NCBI GenBank assembly: GCA_963585895.1
Contig: CAUZXS010005791.1
Location: 2,129,366-2,193,365, forward strand
Reading direction: 5' to 3'
Length of the DNA stretch: 64,000 bases
Source of the DNA: Sepioteuthis lessoniana
Lineage: Eukaryota > Mollusca > Cephalopoda > Myopsida > Loliginidae
A program made the position numbers and the translations under genes. This document shows, piece after piece, positions 1 through 9,094 of the stretch. The notes beneath the pieces are model-generated. The model worked only from the letters and a program-made list of their open reading frames with translations. It was not told where the DNA came from and did not search any database. Positions within the stretch are counted from its first letter, which is position 1, and the number at the start of each line of letters is the position of its first letter.

Positions 1-19
1 GGACACTTTAGAAGAATGA

Positions 20-424
20 TATGCAATAAAATTCTGTTTTAAACTTGAAAAAAATGCCACAGAAATGTATGAAATCCTTCAGACTGCTTTTGGAGCATCT
101 TGCATGAATCAAGCATCAATTTTTGAGTGGCATAAGAAATTCAAGGAAGGCAGGGAGTCTGTGAGGGAGGATGAGAGGTGTGGGAGGAGTAAGGAAGTCA
201 ATACACCAGAGTTGATTGGCCAAATAAAGAATTTCATAGATACGGACTGTCGTGTGTCTATAGAGACAATAAGTGCCCAGTTTGACGTCAGTGTGGGAAT
301 TGTACACACAATTATTCACGAGGAACTGAAGATGCAGAAGATTTGTGCAAAGTTTATCCCAAGGGTGCTCAGAGAAGATCAGAAAGAAAGACATTGTCAT
401 AACAACAGGAGATGGTCAAGCTGA
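20..424 (+). pseudogene. mariner transposase, N-terminal DNA-binding part
   Basis: This is the helix-turn-helix half of a mariner transposase, which binds the terminal repeats. The frame is open from base 20, just after a TGA at 17-19, so the native start codon is lost. The first in-frame ATG is at 65, already inside the conserved region. Visible family signatures are FEWHKKFKEGRE (about residues 20-31 from that ATG), the linker DERCGRSKE, and the second helix-turn-helix VSIETISAQFDVSVGIVHTI. The frame stops at 422-424. The conserved sequence instead continues one frame over from the ATG at 412 (MVKLINSD), so an indel lies near 411. Confidence 0.88.
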
Positions 425-1136
425 TCAATTCAGATCGCACAGTTCTTGATGCTCTGGTGACCTGTGATAAAAGCTGGATCTACTGCTATGACCAAGAGAC
501 AGAATTCCCAGTGGAAGCATGCTGGCTCTCCTAGTCCCAAGAAGGCCAGACAGAGCAAATCCACCCACAAACTTTTGATGATCCGATTTTTTTGACAGCA
601 CTGGCATGATCTACATGCACTGGGTTCTCACTGGACAGATAGTCAACAAAGAATACTATGTTGAGGTTTTAAGGGACTTCAGGAAGAGATTCCGTCAGAA
701 GAGGCCAGCACTCTTCAAATCAGGTCAGTGGCATTTCCACCAGAACAATGCACCAGTCCACAACTCCATCCTTGTCACAGACTATTTGAGCAAGATGGGC
801 ATCAAGACAGTTCCTCAGCCTCCCTGTAGTCCAGACCTTGCTACCTGTGACTTTTGGTTATTCCCTAAGCTCAAGGAAAAACTTAGAGGCTGTCGTTATG
901 AGACAATTGAAGAGATGAAAGAGGCTGTGACAAAGGTCATTGACACGCTCACACAAGAGGACTTCGATGGGGCCTTCCAGAAGTTGTTGGAATGGTACAA
1001 CAAGTGCATTGCAGCTGGAGGAGATTACTTTGAAGGGGACAAGAGTTTCATGTGTGTACTATCAATAAAAGTGTCCATACGAAAAAAGTCTGGAAACTTA
1101 TTTACTGAACCTTGTATATATATAAAAGAACTATGA
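412..1136 (+). pseudogene. mariner transposase, catalytic DD34D part, frameshifted, catalytic Asp replaced
   Basis: The catalytic half runs through three frames. The first block (412 to about 508) carries the first catalytic Asp in TCDKSWIYCYD (codon 466-468). The second block (509-592) is shifted and ends in a TGA at 593-595 next to a run of seven T. The third block starts at the ATG at 606. In it the family motif H-D-N-A-P reads QNNAPVH, so the second catalytic Asp is Asn (codon 744-746, residue 47 from 606). The third Asp is kept in CDFWLFPKLK (residue 82), exactly 34 residues later, giving the DD34D spacing. The C-terminal GGDYFEGD block is present. Frameshifts plus the D-to-N change mean no active enzyme. 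Confidence 0.9.
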
Positions 1137-1203
1137 AGATCATAGATCTTTAAGCCAATGCAATATTTTTGTTAGTTGATAAAAACTTATTTCTCTGAAC
1201 ATT

Positions 1204-1234
1204 ATGAGGTGTTCTGCAAAGTTCTGGCCCAACC
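1204..1234 (-). repeat. putative mariner 3' terminal inverted repeat
   Basis: Read on the minus strand this begins GGTTGGGCCAGAACTTTGC, which resembles the ends of mariner elements of this group in position (about 70 bases after the transposase stop) and in composition. No 5' partner is in the window and no clear TA duplication can be checked, so this is a positional call. Confidence 0.45.
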
Positions 1235-1624
1235 AAGAAAAGAATGACCTTAAACCCTAAGTCATACCTGCTATTTCACATATCCATCCCACAGTTCAAT
1301 GTCTATAGCATGTTGTTTCTCAAGTTTTTTTTTTTTTTAAAGTCCTCACTTTACTGGTTCAGACTTTCAGTATACCTTATATTTACTACTATATGTATTA
1401 AGGAAAAATATTTCTTAACACTGATTGTTTAATAATCAATAGGTGTTCAAGGCATGGCAATAAATTACATTTGGTGGTGAGACTCCAGTTCTGAAGAGAC
1501 CAAAATCTCAACCACAGTACTTTGACAAGCAAGTGGTAAGTTAATTGTAGGAGTACGTATGTGTGGTTGGTTGGTATTATTTTAGTCCTTTCAGTTTTTC
1601 ACATAAATACTAACTGGAGGTTTT

Positions 1625-1845
1625 CATTGAAGTTCAAGTAACAGCTAGTCTCCTCAGCCCACCAGAATTCTTTTAAATATTGGCTGATCTCAGCTGTACT
1701 TTTGTCTGAACTGTTTCATTTCCTCCTTGGATTTCTAGTTCTCACAATCTCTTCAATTTTTGATTAATATCACTGTCACCTACATACTTCACAACCTTTT
1801 TAACTCTCTAGCAAGATCTTTGTATTTATGAAGAATTTTGCTTTT
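1625..1845 (-). pseudogene. LINE ORF2-like C-terminal tail, downstream copy
   Basis: The minus strand reads KYKDLARELKRL followed by a degenerate stretch ending ETVQTKVQLRSANI. This order (a K-Y-x-D-L-x-R-x-L-x-x-L helix, then an I/E-T-x-Q-x-x-x-L-x-S-A segment) matches the tail that follows the reverse transcriptase in many invertebrate non-LTR retrotransposons. Stop codons and small indels break it. It is the second of two such tails in a row, about 370 bp after the first. No endonuclease or reverse transcriptase is next to it. The motif order is seen directly; the family call is from memory of such proteins. Confidence 0.5.
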
Positions 1846-1894
1846 CTTTACTTTTAGCTCTGTGATTATCTGAAACAAAAAAATCCACGAAACA

Positions 1895-2205
1895 TGTTCA
1901 TTTAATTGTAATTTTATTTTTGCTCCAGGCAATTTTTTTGCCACAGCTGATTGTTTTTCACTTGAGTCCAACTGACAAAAAGTCTTCTCGGCTCGCCAGG
2001 ACTCTTCTCCATATCCTAGCTGATTTTGACAGTGTTGTTATCTGAATAGTCTCAATTCTTCCTCTGATCACTTGTACTTTCAGTCTTTTTTACAGCTTCT
2101 TGGGGTCTGTACCCCAACAGCTCCAACTACAATTAACATCACATTCTGCAATTCTGCAATTTTTCTAGTTTTCTAGTAAGGTCCAGGTATTTCTCCGACG
2201 ATTTA
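1895..2205 (-). pseudogene. LINE ORF2-like C-terminal tail, upstream copy
   Basis: On the minus strand this starts with EKYLDLTRKLEKL (near 2160-2200), goes on to a VGAVG-like segment, and in a neighbouring frame has GRIETIQITTLSKSARIWRR (near 2000-2060) followed by VLASREDFLSVGLK. The same segments in the same order occur again at 1625-1845, so the tail is present twice in direct orientation. Frames change and stops are present, so it is not functional. It may be a local duplication of one 3'-truncated LINE fragment or two independent insertions. Confidence 0.5.
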
Positions 2206-2300
2206 CCTTCCTTGGTCCAAGATCTTTTTTGTCCGACTATTTACCTTCCTTCATTCTCGCTCCTTGGTCCAAGATCTTTTTTCTTGTTCATTAAAACTAA
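2196..2300. repeat. 52-bp direct tandem duplication
   Basis: The string TCCTTGGTCCAAGATCTTTT occurs at 2209 and again at 2261, and both copies are preceded by a version of CCGAC(G/T)ATTTACCTTCCT. The period is 52 bp with two copies. No function is visible. Confidence 0.75.
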
Positions 2301-2404
2301 CCTGGATTCAATGATTAGTTTGTATCTCAAAGTCCCAGAACTGACTATAACTAATACTATAACTAATACTATAGGTTACATAATAATAACAAAATAACAA
2401 TTGT

Positions 2405-3713
2405 TCACATGAAGTAAGAGACAAAAATGCAGTTTTATGCATTAATAAATGCATGAAACTGACCCTAAAAGATTTTAGTATCAAAACAGATAATTCTAGG
2501 TTTTATTTATTACCAAACCCTATAATATTTAAACTCTCTAACTAAAAATATGAATATGTTGCAGTTAAAAACAATTACACTATTTATATATATTTATGCA
2601 ATTTTATTTTTGGCTATAGAGCATCAGTGCTATAGTTTAGAGTAATAAATGATAACAATACCAATGTCCATTTTAATTGCATGATGTTCCACTAAAAATA
2701 AGATCTTAGTATCTTTGATCGGTTATACTGAAGATAACATTCTTAATATTGAATTAGTGTTTTCCACATATTTTACTTTAGTCCGTGATTTCATTAATTC
2801 AATATGCTACAAGAAAACCACTTAAACTAGATATAATCTCTTGAAGTAACATAAGTTTGGATGTATAGATGAAAAGAGAAGGTCAAGTATGAGACATGGT
2901 AAGAATGAAGGTAAGAAGATTGTTTTTCTATCAATTAGTGAAAATGGCCATATCTACATTGTGTACAAACAACTAGATATTCATAGTATTTGATAGTGTA
3001 TAACTCACTTCTGCTGGGAATATGGACCTGAAACTGGAACTTGGCATGGGCATAGGATACAAAGTTTAAAGAACAACTCTCAGTTGCCCAAACTGCAGGT
3101 CTCCTCTATTCAAAGTATCAGCCATAGCGCCCAGTGTTAAAGAGGTGCCTGTCATGATCCCAAGACAGAACTTTCCAAAAATACAATGGGAGAATGAATT
3201 AGTTAAACAATAAAAACAGACAAAATATGAGTCTTTTCAGAGTGCTCTAAACAATAATAAAGAAATATTCAAAAGACAAAAAAGAAAAATTTCTTATATT
3301 TAAGTACCTTCCTTAAATGCACCTGCTTTGAATCGCTGATACAATGTTATCTTAAAAAGTCACAATATGCAGTAATTCTTGACTTTGAAAACATCTTGTT
3401 CTGGGAGTTTCTTGCAAATACTCCAGCAACTTGGCCACTATCAAACACTATTACATGCCTTTTTAGGAATGATTTGGTTACTTTGAACCATAAAGGAGAT
3501 AGTTTTTATAGATGTATTCAGTGTTCCACTGATCTTAGGGAGTGTTTGAAAAAATCCCCGATTATGATCAATGTAAATCTTCTCATGATTTATTGATTGT
3601 TACTAATGTTGCATAGTATTCAGCCAAATCCATTTATAGTTAATCTATGCAATATAGTGCATTCATTCTATGCAATAAACTTCATTAAATCATGTTCATA
3701 TTACAGATTCTCT

Positions 3714-3716
<3 letters not shown>
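2405..3716. other. AT-rich spacer, nothing recognised
   Basis: No open frame of useful length, RNA gene, LTR or repeat unit could be recognised on either strand. The longest ATG frame (3396-3596) shows no motif and no coding bias and is treated as chance. Confidence 0.5.

Positions 3717-3757
<41 letters not shown>
3717..3757. repeat. (CT)n microsatellite
   Basis: An uninterrupted CT dinucleotide run of 41 bases. Confidence 0.97.
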
Positions 3758-3763
<6 letters not shown>

Positions 3764-3894
3764 CATCTCTATCAACTATGGCTCTTGGCAATTCTTTCAG
3801 AAAGCATAAAATCTATATACAGATCTGATGGATGAAAGTTATTGCTGGTCAACACTGGTGTATCCATGTGTAGGAGTTCACATGAGAATGAGTT

Positions 3895-3960
3895 CTTCCT
3901 TGCTTTTTCTGTAATGTCCAGCCTGTCTTTGTCTTCCTTGCTTTTTCTGTAATGTCCAGC
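3895..3960. repeat. 38-bp direct duplication
   Basis: A 28-base string beginning CTTCCTTGCTTTTTCTG occurs at 3895-3922 and again, identical, at 3933-3960, separated by 10 bases. It is a simple recent tandem duplication with no recognised function. Confidence 0.85.
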
Positions 3961-4247
3961 TGTTGCATTGTCATCTGCTGATTCATGCAGAAATACACAT
4001 ATATATACTGGATACATACCGACGCAATGATAACAGACGCATGACAAACGACAGACGCACGAAGAAAGGATGCATGAAGACTTCTTTAGAATTATATTCA
4101 CCTCTCAATTTATTGCAAGGGTTTGAAAGGGTTGTTTAAGGGTTTGCATGTGAGAGGATGCCAGAGACCGAACGTAAACTTCATATTTTGACCCCACTGT
4201 TATGACCGTCACATTGTGTCTTGTTCTCCTGATGTTGGGGTCCACTC
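3961..4247. other. short spacer, nothing recognised
   Basis: It contains repeated GACGCA(T/C) words near 4020-4070 (for example GACGCATGACAAACGACAGA) but no gene or element could be supported. Confidence 0.4.
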
Positions 4248-4602
4248 CATCAGGGCTTTCCGAGGGCCCCCTCGGTCTGGTGTGGCCTTCCCTACCACAT
4301 CTCGTCTCTAACTCTCTGGGTGTCTGCTGGCAACTGCATCGGGGTTTCCGAGGTCCCCCGAGGTCGGGTGTGGCCTTCCCTACCACATCTCATCTCTAAC
4401 TCTCTGGGAGTCTGCTGGCAACTGCATCGGGGGTTTCCGAGGTCCCCCTCAGTCGGGTGTGGCCTTCCCTACAGCATCTCGTCTCTAACCCTCTGGGAGT
4501 CTGCTGGCAACTGCATCGGGGGTTTCCGAGGTCCCCCTCAGTCGGGTGTGGCCTTCCCTACAGCATCTCGTCTCTAACCCTCTGGGAGTCTGCTGGCAAC
4601 TG
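4248..4602 (+). repeat. 88/89-bp minisatellite, about four copies
   Basis: The unit contains GTCTGCTGGCAACTGCATCG, then a GTTTCCGAGG(T)CCCC segment, then GTGTGGCCTTCCCTAC and CATCTCGTCTCTAAC. The GGG of the CTCTGGG word lies at 4318, 4406, 4495 and 4584, giving steps of 88, 89 and 89. The last two full units are almost identical, while the first is more diverged and partial. GC content is much higher than in the surroundings. Open frames on both strands here are by-products of the repeat. Confidence 0.92.
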
Positions 4603-4904
4603 CTCTGGGACCCAAACTCAACTGAGTTAAATAATAACTCAATGCTCACACGATTGCCTACTGGATCTTTGAAATCGAATGTTTAATCGTCATCAAGCGG
4701 AAATAACTGTCATGCAGTTCAGAGGTTACTCTCTTCTGGTGCATGACTGTAATGGCACAATGAAACCTTCACCTTGTCCCATATCATAAGCCTTAATCCG
4801 CCCACGCGATCTCTTTCGATTACTGGCTGTTGGAATGTGTCACTTCCTTCCGGTGTATTACCTAGGAATAGTATTTTTGGGCCGGGTCGAAGGTCAAAAT
4901 ATAA
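4603..4904. other. spacer between minisatellite and LINE copy A
   Basis: No motif could be assigned. An open frame on the minus strand (4719-4907) reads on from the LINE 3' region but does not resemble the LINE tail seen in copies B and C. The LINE homology is therefore judged to end at about 4905. This stretch could be an LTR or SINE piece of a type not recognised here. Confidence 0.35.
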
Positions 4905-5039
4905 CACAGCATGTCTTTGTCTTGCTTGGATGATTTGTGAAATGGGAGGTAAGTGGTTGTACAGCTGCCATTTTGAGGGTGTGTTATTTCATGGATTCGT
5001 TCAAAACGGCACATAGGATTCTTGTGTAGTTCCCATCTA

Positions 5040-5725
5040 GCTTTTTCTCAAGGTGTTTTTATAAAGTCCAAGCAGTGCAACCATACAGTAGTACTGACAT
5101 GCCTACAGCTTGGAAGAATTTGTATTTTATCTTATTAAAGACATCAGATTTCTATATGATCAATAACCTGTCAATAGCAGTCCATGCTTTACTGATATGC
5201 ATATTTACATTGCTTTATGTAGATAAGATATTGCTACCAAGATATGTGAACAGGTCTATGAATTTCAGAGGCTTGCCATTTAATGAGAAGATGACTTCAC
5301 TTCATTTTGTTTAAAACACATGAACTCTATATTTTCTAAGTTCACATAAAAGCTGATGCCTCTTGCTGCCTGCTCCAGGATATGTGGCAGAAATTTGGCT
5401 TGAGCAGACGTATTTACAAGAAGTCCTATATCATCTCTATTGTCTTTATTGTTGATAGTTTCTGTGGTCGCTGCTCCCCATTTTAATGTGAAACCATTTT
5501 CTTTTATTAGACCTGTTGACATTCATAGTACATAATTTAGGTAGGTTATAAATAGAATTGGTTCTAATGTATCTCCTTGCAATACTCCAATGACAATGTC
5601 AAAGAACTGTTGCTGTTGGGTGAGTGAACCATTGCCTTTTGTGTTTTGGTTGAGCATCATTATAGAGGTAACAGCTTCTTTGGAAAGACCATATGCTGGA
5701 AGTATTTTCTTCATTTTTTCTCTGT
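5040..5725 (-). pseudogene. LINE copy A: reverse transcriptase fragment
   Basis: From 5714 to 5523 the minus strand reads MKKILPAYGLSKEAVTSIMM, then FFDIVIGVLQGDTLEPILF, which is the RT core ahead of the catalytic box. From 5522 to 5280 it continues LIKENGFTL and then NKDNRDDIGLL. The catalytic Y-A-D-D box is therefore N-R-D-D here (plus-strand 5430-5441). The part after it (QAARGISFYVN, FMCFKQ) matches copy B closely. Further frames to about 5040 hold LLYGCTAWTL and KKLDGNYTRIL. Stops and the altered box make it inactive. Confidence 0.82.
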
Positions 5726-6485
5726 GTATGGAGTAAACTGCCTTGAAGAAATCTACAGATACCAGCGTTGCCTCAAAATTTTTTTTGCATGTACTCTTTT
5801 GATGATTCTTTGAAGTGGATCAATTCTCAGAAAACTATTCTGATTTTTCCAAAGAATTTTCTCGACTTCAGTTTAAATACAATCTACAAGCAGGACATTA
5901 TAATCCTTAGCTGCTATGACAATAAGAGTTATGCCTTTGTAGTTTTTTGGATTCTAGGGGCACCTTTCTTCTTTTATTCATTTCTCTATTGTTTTGTTTA
6001 TACACAGCGTTTTATAATGAAGAAGTACATTGTCAAATTTCCTTACCTTCCATATTTCAGGATTTCATCATAAATTGCAGCTTTTCTGCTTTTGATTATT
6101 TTAATAACTGCATCGAATTCATCCTCAGTAAAGTGTCCAAATTTGATAGTTTGTCATTAGTAATTTCTTGTGTAAGTTTATCCTTGATTTCAGGTTTCCA
6201 AACAGATTCTTAACATTTTCTTTCCAATTCTGAAGTCTCTTTTCTTGATTGGCAGCTCTTAGTTTTGATCTTGGTTTGCTCTCGCCCCCACTAACTTCCT
6301 TTGCTATACTAATTGGGATAGTTTATTTCCTAAAGAATTTCTGATTGCATTGATTTGGTCTTGGATGTATTTCTTCTTTTTTGGTAGGTTAGTTTTTTTC
6401 TAAGTTTTCTGAAGTTTCTTTATGTTGGTGTTTGTTTCTTTTATTAAGTAAAGATACTTTTTTATGTTATCTCCATTTTCCCTGA

Positions 6486-6960
6486 CTATTTTTGACTCCC
6501 AGGTAACTCTACATTTGGCTCTTGGTTTGGTTGGATGGTAGCAAAGTTTTCATATTTGTCATTCAGAGTATGTCTTTCGGATGCATACTGAAGAGTCTCA
6601 AACCTGTTTCTTACAGTTAATATAAATTGATTGCTTATATCACTATTAGTGAGTAAGGACCAGTTATATTGTGAAGCTTTACCTGCTGGTTTCTTATTTC
6701 TGCAGACTCTAGTGAATCTTTTCAGAGACAATTCTGTGATCGGAAGATACTCCTTCAAAAGAAGAGTATGCCTCACTGTTTAAAACACTTTTTGTCAACT
6801 TCTTGTTTATAGATATATAATCTTGCTGTGCTTTAGAGTAGTTTAGGTTTGTGAAAGTCCATAGCTTTCCCTTCCTTTTTGAAATTTAGTAGTAAGTCAT
6901 GTAAACCTGTTCTTGAAAGAAAAATCAGCAAGTTGTTCAACATGTTTGTTTGTAGAATAG
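6486..6960 (-). pseudogene. LINE copy A: endonuclease C-terminus and linker
   Basis: The minus strand reads KAWTFTNLNYSKAQQDYISI and then EAYSSFEGVSSDHRIV, the last strands of an APE-type endonuclease with the catalytic S-D-H triplet intact (GATCAC on the minus strand, plus-strand 6736-6741). A TAG ends this frame seven codons after the triplet. The linker continues in another frame as NWSLLTNSDISNQF and DKYENFA. The matching segment in copy B has S-N-H, so the two copies decayed independently. Confidence 0.75.
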
Positions 6961-7381
6961 TGTGAACAATTTATAATTTAAGCACATATAGTCTTCACTG
7001 ATAATCAGAACATTGTGTGTGGGAATGTATGAAACAAAGAAAGATAACTGATAATAGAAGGTGATGATGTTTATTCATCACTGGCATCAGTGGTACTGTA
7101 GTATTGTCATACAAGGGTTGCCTTTAAATGTGATACATCATTTTTGATTGAATTTTCTCTATGCCATTTGGTAATATAAGAGTGTGAGGACAGAGAAATA
7201 TCCCTATACCTCCAATGGCAGCATTAACAGAGTTCTTCTATGCAGATGCGGATACATATGTCCCTCTATCCTGGGATCATGTTATTTTAATTCTTGTTCA
7301 TTTTGGTAATAACTATGTTCCTGTGTGCATGTATTTGCATTTTTATTGGCTGCAATTCTGTAAGCTCAGGCTTATCGGTAA
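6961..7381. other. spacer between the two divergent LINE copies
   Basis: No LINE homology or other element could be followed through this stretch. The breakpoint of copy B on the right is placed where the endonuclease frame becomes recognisable (7382). Confidence 0.4.
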
Positions 7382-7573
7382 GAAACCGATCTCATTGCCT
7401 TCTATAATGAGCTATCCTCCCTTGTTCGTAGCATCCTGAAACACAACATTCTCATTGTAGGTGGAGACATGAATGCCCATATAGATAAAAACATAAACAA
7501 CAAATTCAGCTTACACAACTCATCAAAAAGAAATGGGGTATATCTAACAGATTTTATGCTAGAAAATAGATAA
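7382..7573 (+). pseudogene. LINE copy B: APE-type endonuclease fragment
   Basis: The frame opens at 7382 with ETDLIAFYNELSSL and contains ILIVGGDMNAHID, the conserved G-D-M-N-A active-site motif of apurinic-type endonucleases that nick the target DNA. It ends at a TAA at 7571-7573. The domain continues out of frame to SSNHRIVMAK (7715-7744), where the catalytic S-D-H is S-N-H (Asn codon 7721-7723). The N-terminal half of the domain is absent. Confidence 0.82.
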
Positions 7574-7683
7574 TACTAAATTTCAGAAAAGAAAGGGAAA
7601 ACTATGGACCTGCACCTACACAAATAGTGCTAAAGTACAGGCTACATCCCCTTGAATAAGAAATGAAATAATAGCACATTGAA

Positions 7684-8181
7684 GTGCGAGGCATATTCCT
7701 CTTTCGTGGGTGTGTCCTCCAATCACCGAATTGTCATGGCAAAGATATGACTGAGCCTACGAAGGAATGCAGCCTGAATAACAACCACTACGACTGGTCC
7801 CAGCTTAATAACAGGGATATAAGAGATAAGTATATGTTAACACTAAGAAACATCTCCGATGCACTACAGGAGATATCAGAAACACCTACTCCAAATGACG
7901 AATATGAAAACTTTGTTAATGCCCACTTAGAAGCAGCAGCAGAATGTATACCAACTATACAAAGAGCTAAACCTAGAGTTCCATGGGAGACATTAGCGGT
8001 TAGAAAAAAGCGTGCAGACGTAAAAATCGCAATAGGAGGAACCCTATCAATATTCAATGCTCAGAAACTTAAAAAGGCACAAAATGAATTAAATAGGATA
8101 TACCTAAAAGAACAAACTGAATACATACAAAATCAGATCAATAAGATTAGAAACCTTCACAGCCATAGTGATGCTATATAA
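7684..8181 (+). pseudogene. LINE copy B: endonuclease-RT linker
   Basis: From about 7765 the frame reads the linker: HYDWSQLNNRDIRDKYMLTL, then a NDEYENFVNAHLEAAAEC segment, RVPWETLAVRKKRADVK, and a long basic helix to NQINKIRN. The first 30 or so codons of the open frame are out-of-frame endonuclease sequence. The frame ends at 8181, where the deletion joins it to the RT. Copies A and D contain the same linker on the opposite strand. Confidence 0.8.
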
Positions 8182-8776
8182 AAACATGAAAGTAAAAGTC
8201 CAATCATCGGATGGAGACACAAACTACTTTGACATTGTAGCAAGTGTGCTACAAGGAGTCACATAAGCCCCATACCTCTTTATTATCTGCCTATACTACG
8301 TGCTTAGAACTTCTATAGATTTAATGAAAGAAAATGGTTTCAAGCTGGCAAAGGAAAGAAGCAGAAGATATCTCGCACAAACTATTATGAATGCAGACTA
8401 TGCCGATGACATAGCACTTCTAGCAAATACACCCGCTCAAGCTGAATCCCTGCTATATAGTCTGGAACAAGCAGCAGGTGACATATGCCTCCATCTCAAC
8501 ACAGACAAGACAGAATACATGTACTTTAATCAAAGAGGCGACAACTCCACACAAAACGGTGGTCCTTTGAAACTAGTGGACAAGTTCACCTTCCTCAGAA
8601 GCAGTGTCTCATTAACTGAAACAGTCATCAACATGCGACTAGCAAAGACATGGACAGCACTCGATAGGCTATTGGTCATATGGAAGTCAGACCTAACCGA
8701 TAAAAATAAAATGCAGTTTTTTTCCAAGCAGCAGTCGTGTCGATACTGCTATATGGATGCACCACATAGATGCTAA
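8171..8776 (+). pseudogene. LINE copy B: reverse transcriptase palm/thumb
   Basis: The frame starts MLYKNMKVKVQSSDGD, has VLQGVT (normally LQGDT), then an in-frame TAA at 8264-8266, and continues SIDLMKENGFKLA. The catalytic box is intact in NADYADDIALL (YADD at 8399-8410), followed by the Q-A-E-S-L and D-K-T-E-Y-M thumb segments. It stops at 8776 after a small shift in the region that reads LLYGC in intact relatives. The upstream motif A of the RT is deleted, so the domain cannot be active even though YADD survives. Confidence 0.86.
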
Positions 8777-8817
8777 CTAAACGTATGGAGAAAAAGCTTG
8801 ACGGCAATTAAACAAGA

Positions 8818-9066
8818 ATGCTGCGAGCAATATTGAACAAGTCCTGGAGGCAGCACCCCACCAAACAGCGACTGTACGGCCACCTACCACCCATCACAAA
8901 AACTATCCCAGTTAGACGAACTATGAACAAGCTAAGGCAGGACGACCAGCTAGAACCTATATACCAGAGCTCTGTGCTGATACAGGATGTAGTATGGAAG
9001 ACCTCCCGAGAGCGATGGACGATAGAGACAGGTGGCGAAAGAGTGTCAGGGAGAGATCCGTGTTAG
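8818..9066 (+). pseudogene. LINE copy B: C-terminal domain
   Basis: The frame reads MLRAILNKSWRQHPTKQRLY, GHLPPITKTI and VRRT, then a shortened and diverged tail (DDQLEPIY, RERWTIETGGERV). The same block occurs in copy C (16,643-17,050). Compared with copy C, copy B lacks a short segment after VRRT. Confidence 0.78.
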
Positions 9067-9075
9067 CAGCGTGAC

Positions 9076-9093
9076 ATGATGATGATGATGATG
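9076..9093 (+). repeat. (ATG)6 LINE tail microsatellite
   Basis: Six ATG units end copy B. The same kind of run, (GAT)n, ends copy C at 17,034-17,050. This supports it as the native 3' tail of the family. Confidence 0.85.
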
Positions 9094-9094
9094 G

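Larger units (their letters stand above)
1..1234 (+). mobile_element. mariner-like DNA transposon, degraded, 5' end outside or lost
   Basis: The segment encodes a recognisable mariner-family (GVQW3/SETMAR-like) transposase in several frames, followed by a non-coding tail. The stretch 1204-1234 ends in TTCTGGCCCAACC and has the character of a mariner 3' terminal inverted repeat. The matching 5' repeat is not visible, so the left end lies before base 1 or has decayed. The element would have moved by cut-and-paste into TA sites. It cannot do so now: the frame is broken at about 411, 508 and 590 and a catalytic residue is changed. The family call is confident; the right boundary is approximate. 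Confidence 0.88.
4905..6960 (-). mobile_element. RTE/Craft-type LINE, copy A, decayed
   Basis: Read on the minus strand from 6960 to 4905 this contains, in the normal order of a single-ORF non-LTR retrotransposon, the end of the apurinic-type endonuclease, a linker, and the palm and thumb parts of the reverse transcriptase. Each has stops and frameshifts. It matches copy B in the linker (DWSQL/NWSLL, then a conserved N-D-x-Y-E-N-F-x block), in the RT (GVLQGDT, QAARGI) and in the C-terminal KKLDGNYTR segment. The first part of the endonuclease and the microsatellite tail are missing. It points away from copy B, with about 420 bp between the two 5' ends. Confidence 0.82.
7382..9093 (+). mobile_element. 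RTE/Craft-type LINE, copy B, internally deleted
   Basis: The order is endonuclease (7382-7726), linker (to about 8170), RT palm and thumb (8171-8776), C-terminal domain (8818-9066) and an (ATG)6 tail at 9076-9093. A short microsatellite tail in place of poly(A) is typical of RTE-clade elements. The linker is joined directly to the RT segment MLYKNMKVKV at 8171. The RT fingers and the first catalytic Asp (motif A) are therefore missing, by a deletion of perhaps 250 codons judged against the usual layout. The native reaction was target-primed reverse transcription; this copy cannot perform it. Confidence 0.86.

Noticed and set aside
1..1136. Host SETMAR-like or GVQW3-like gene
   Set aside because: No SET domain or host exon is present, and the transposase is frameshifted several times. 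It is a transposon remnant.
4719..5016. Overlapping open frames on both strands at the end of LINE copy A
   Set aside because: No homology to the LINE C-terminus or any other family could be seen, and the reading frames are not supported by motifs.
7788..8057. 89-codon minus-strand frame
   Set aside because: Antisense of the LINE copy B linker.
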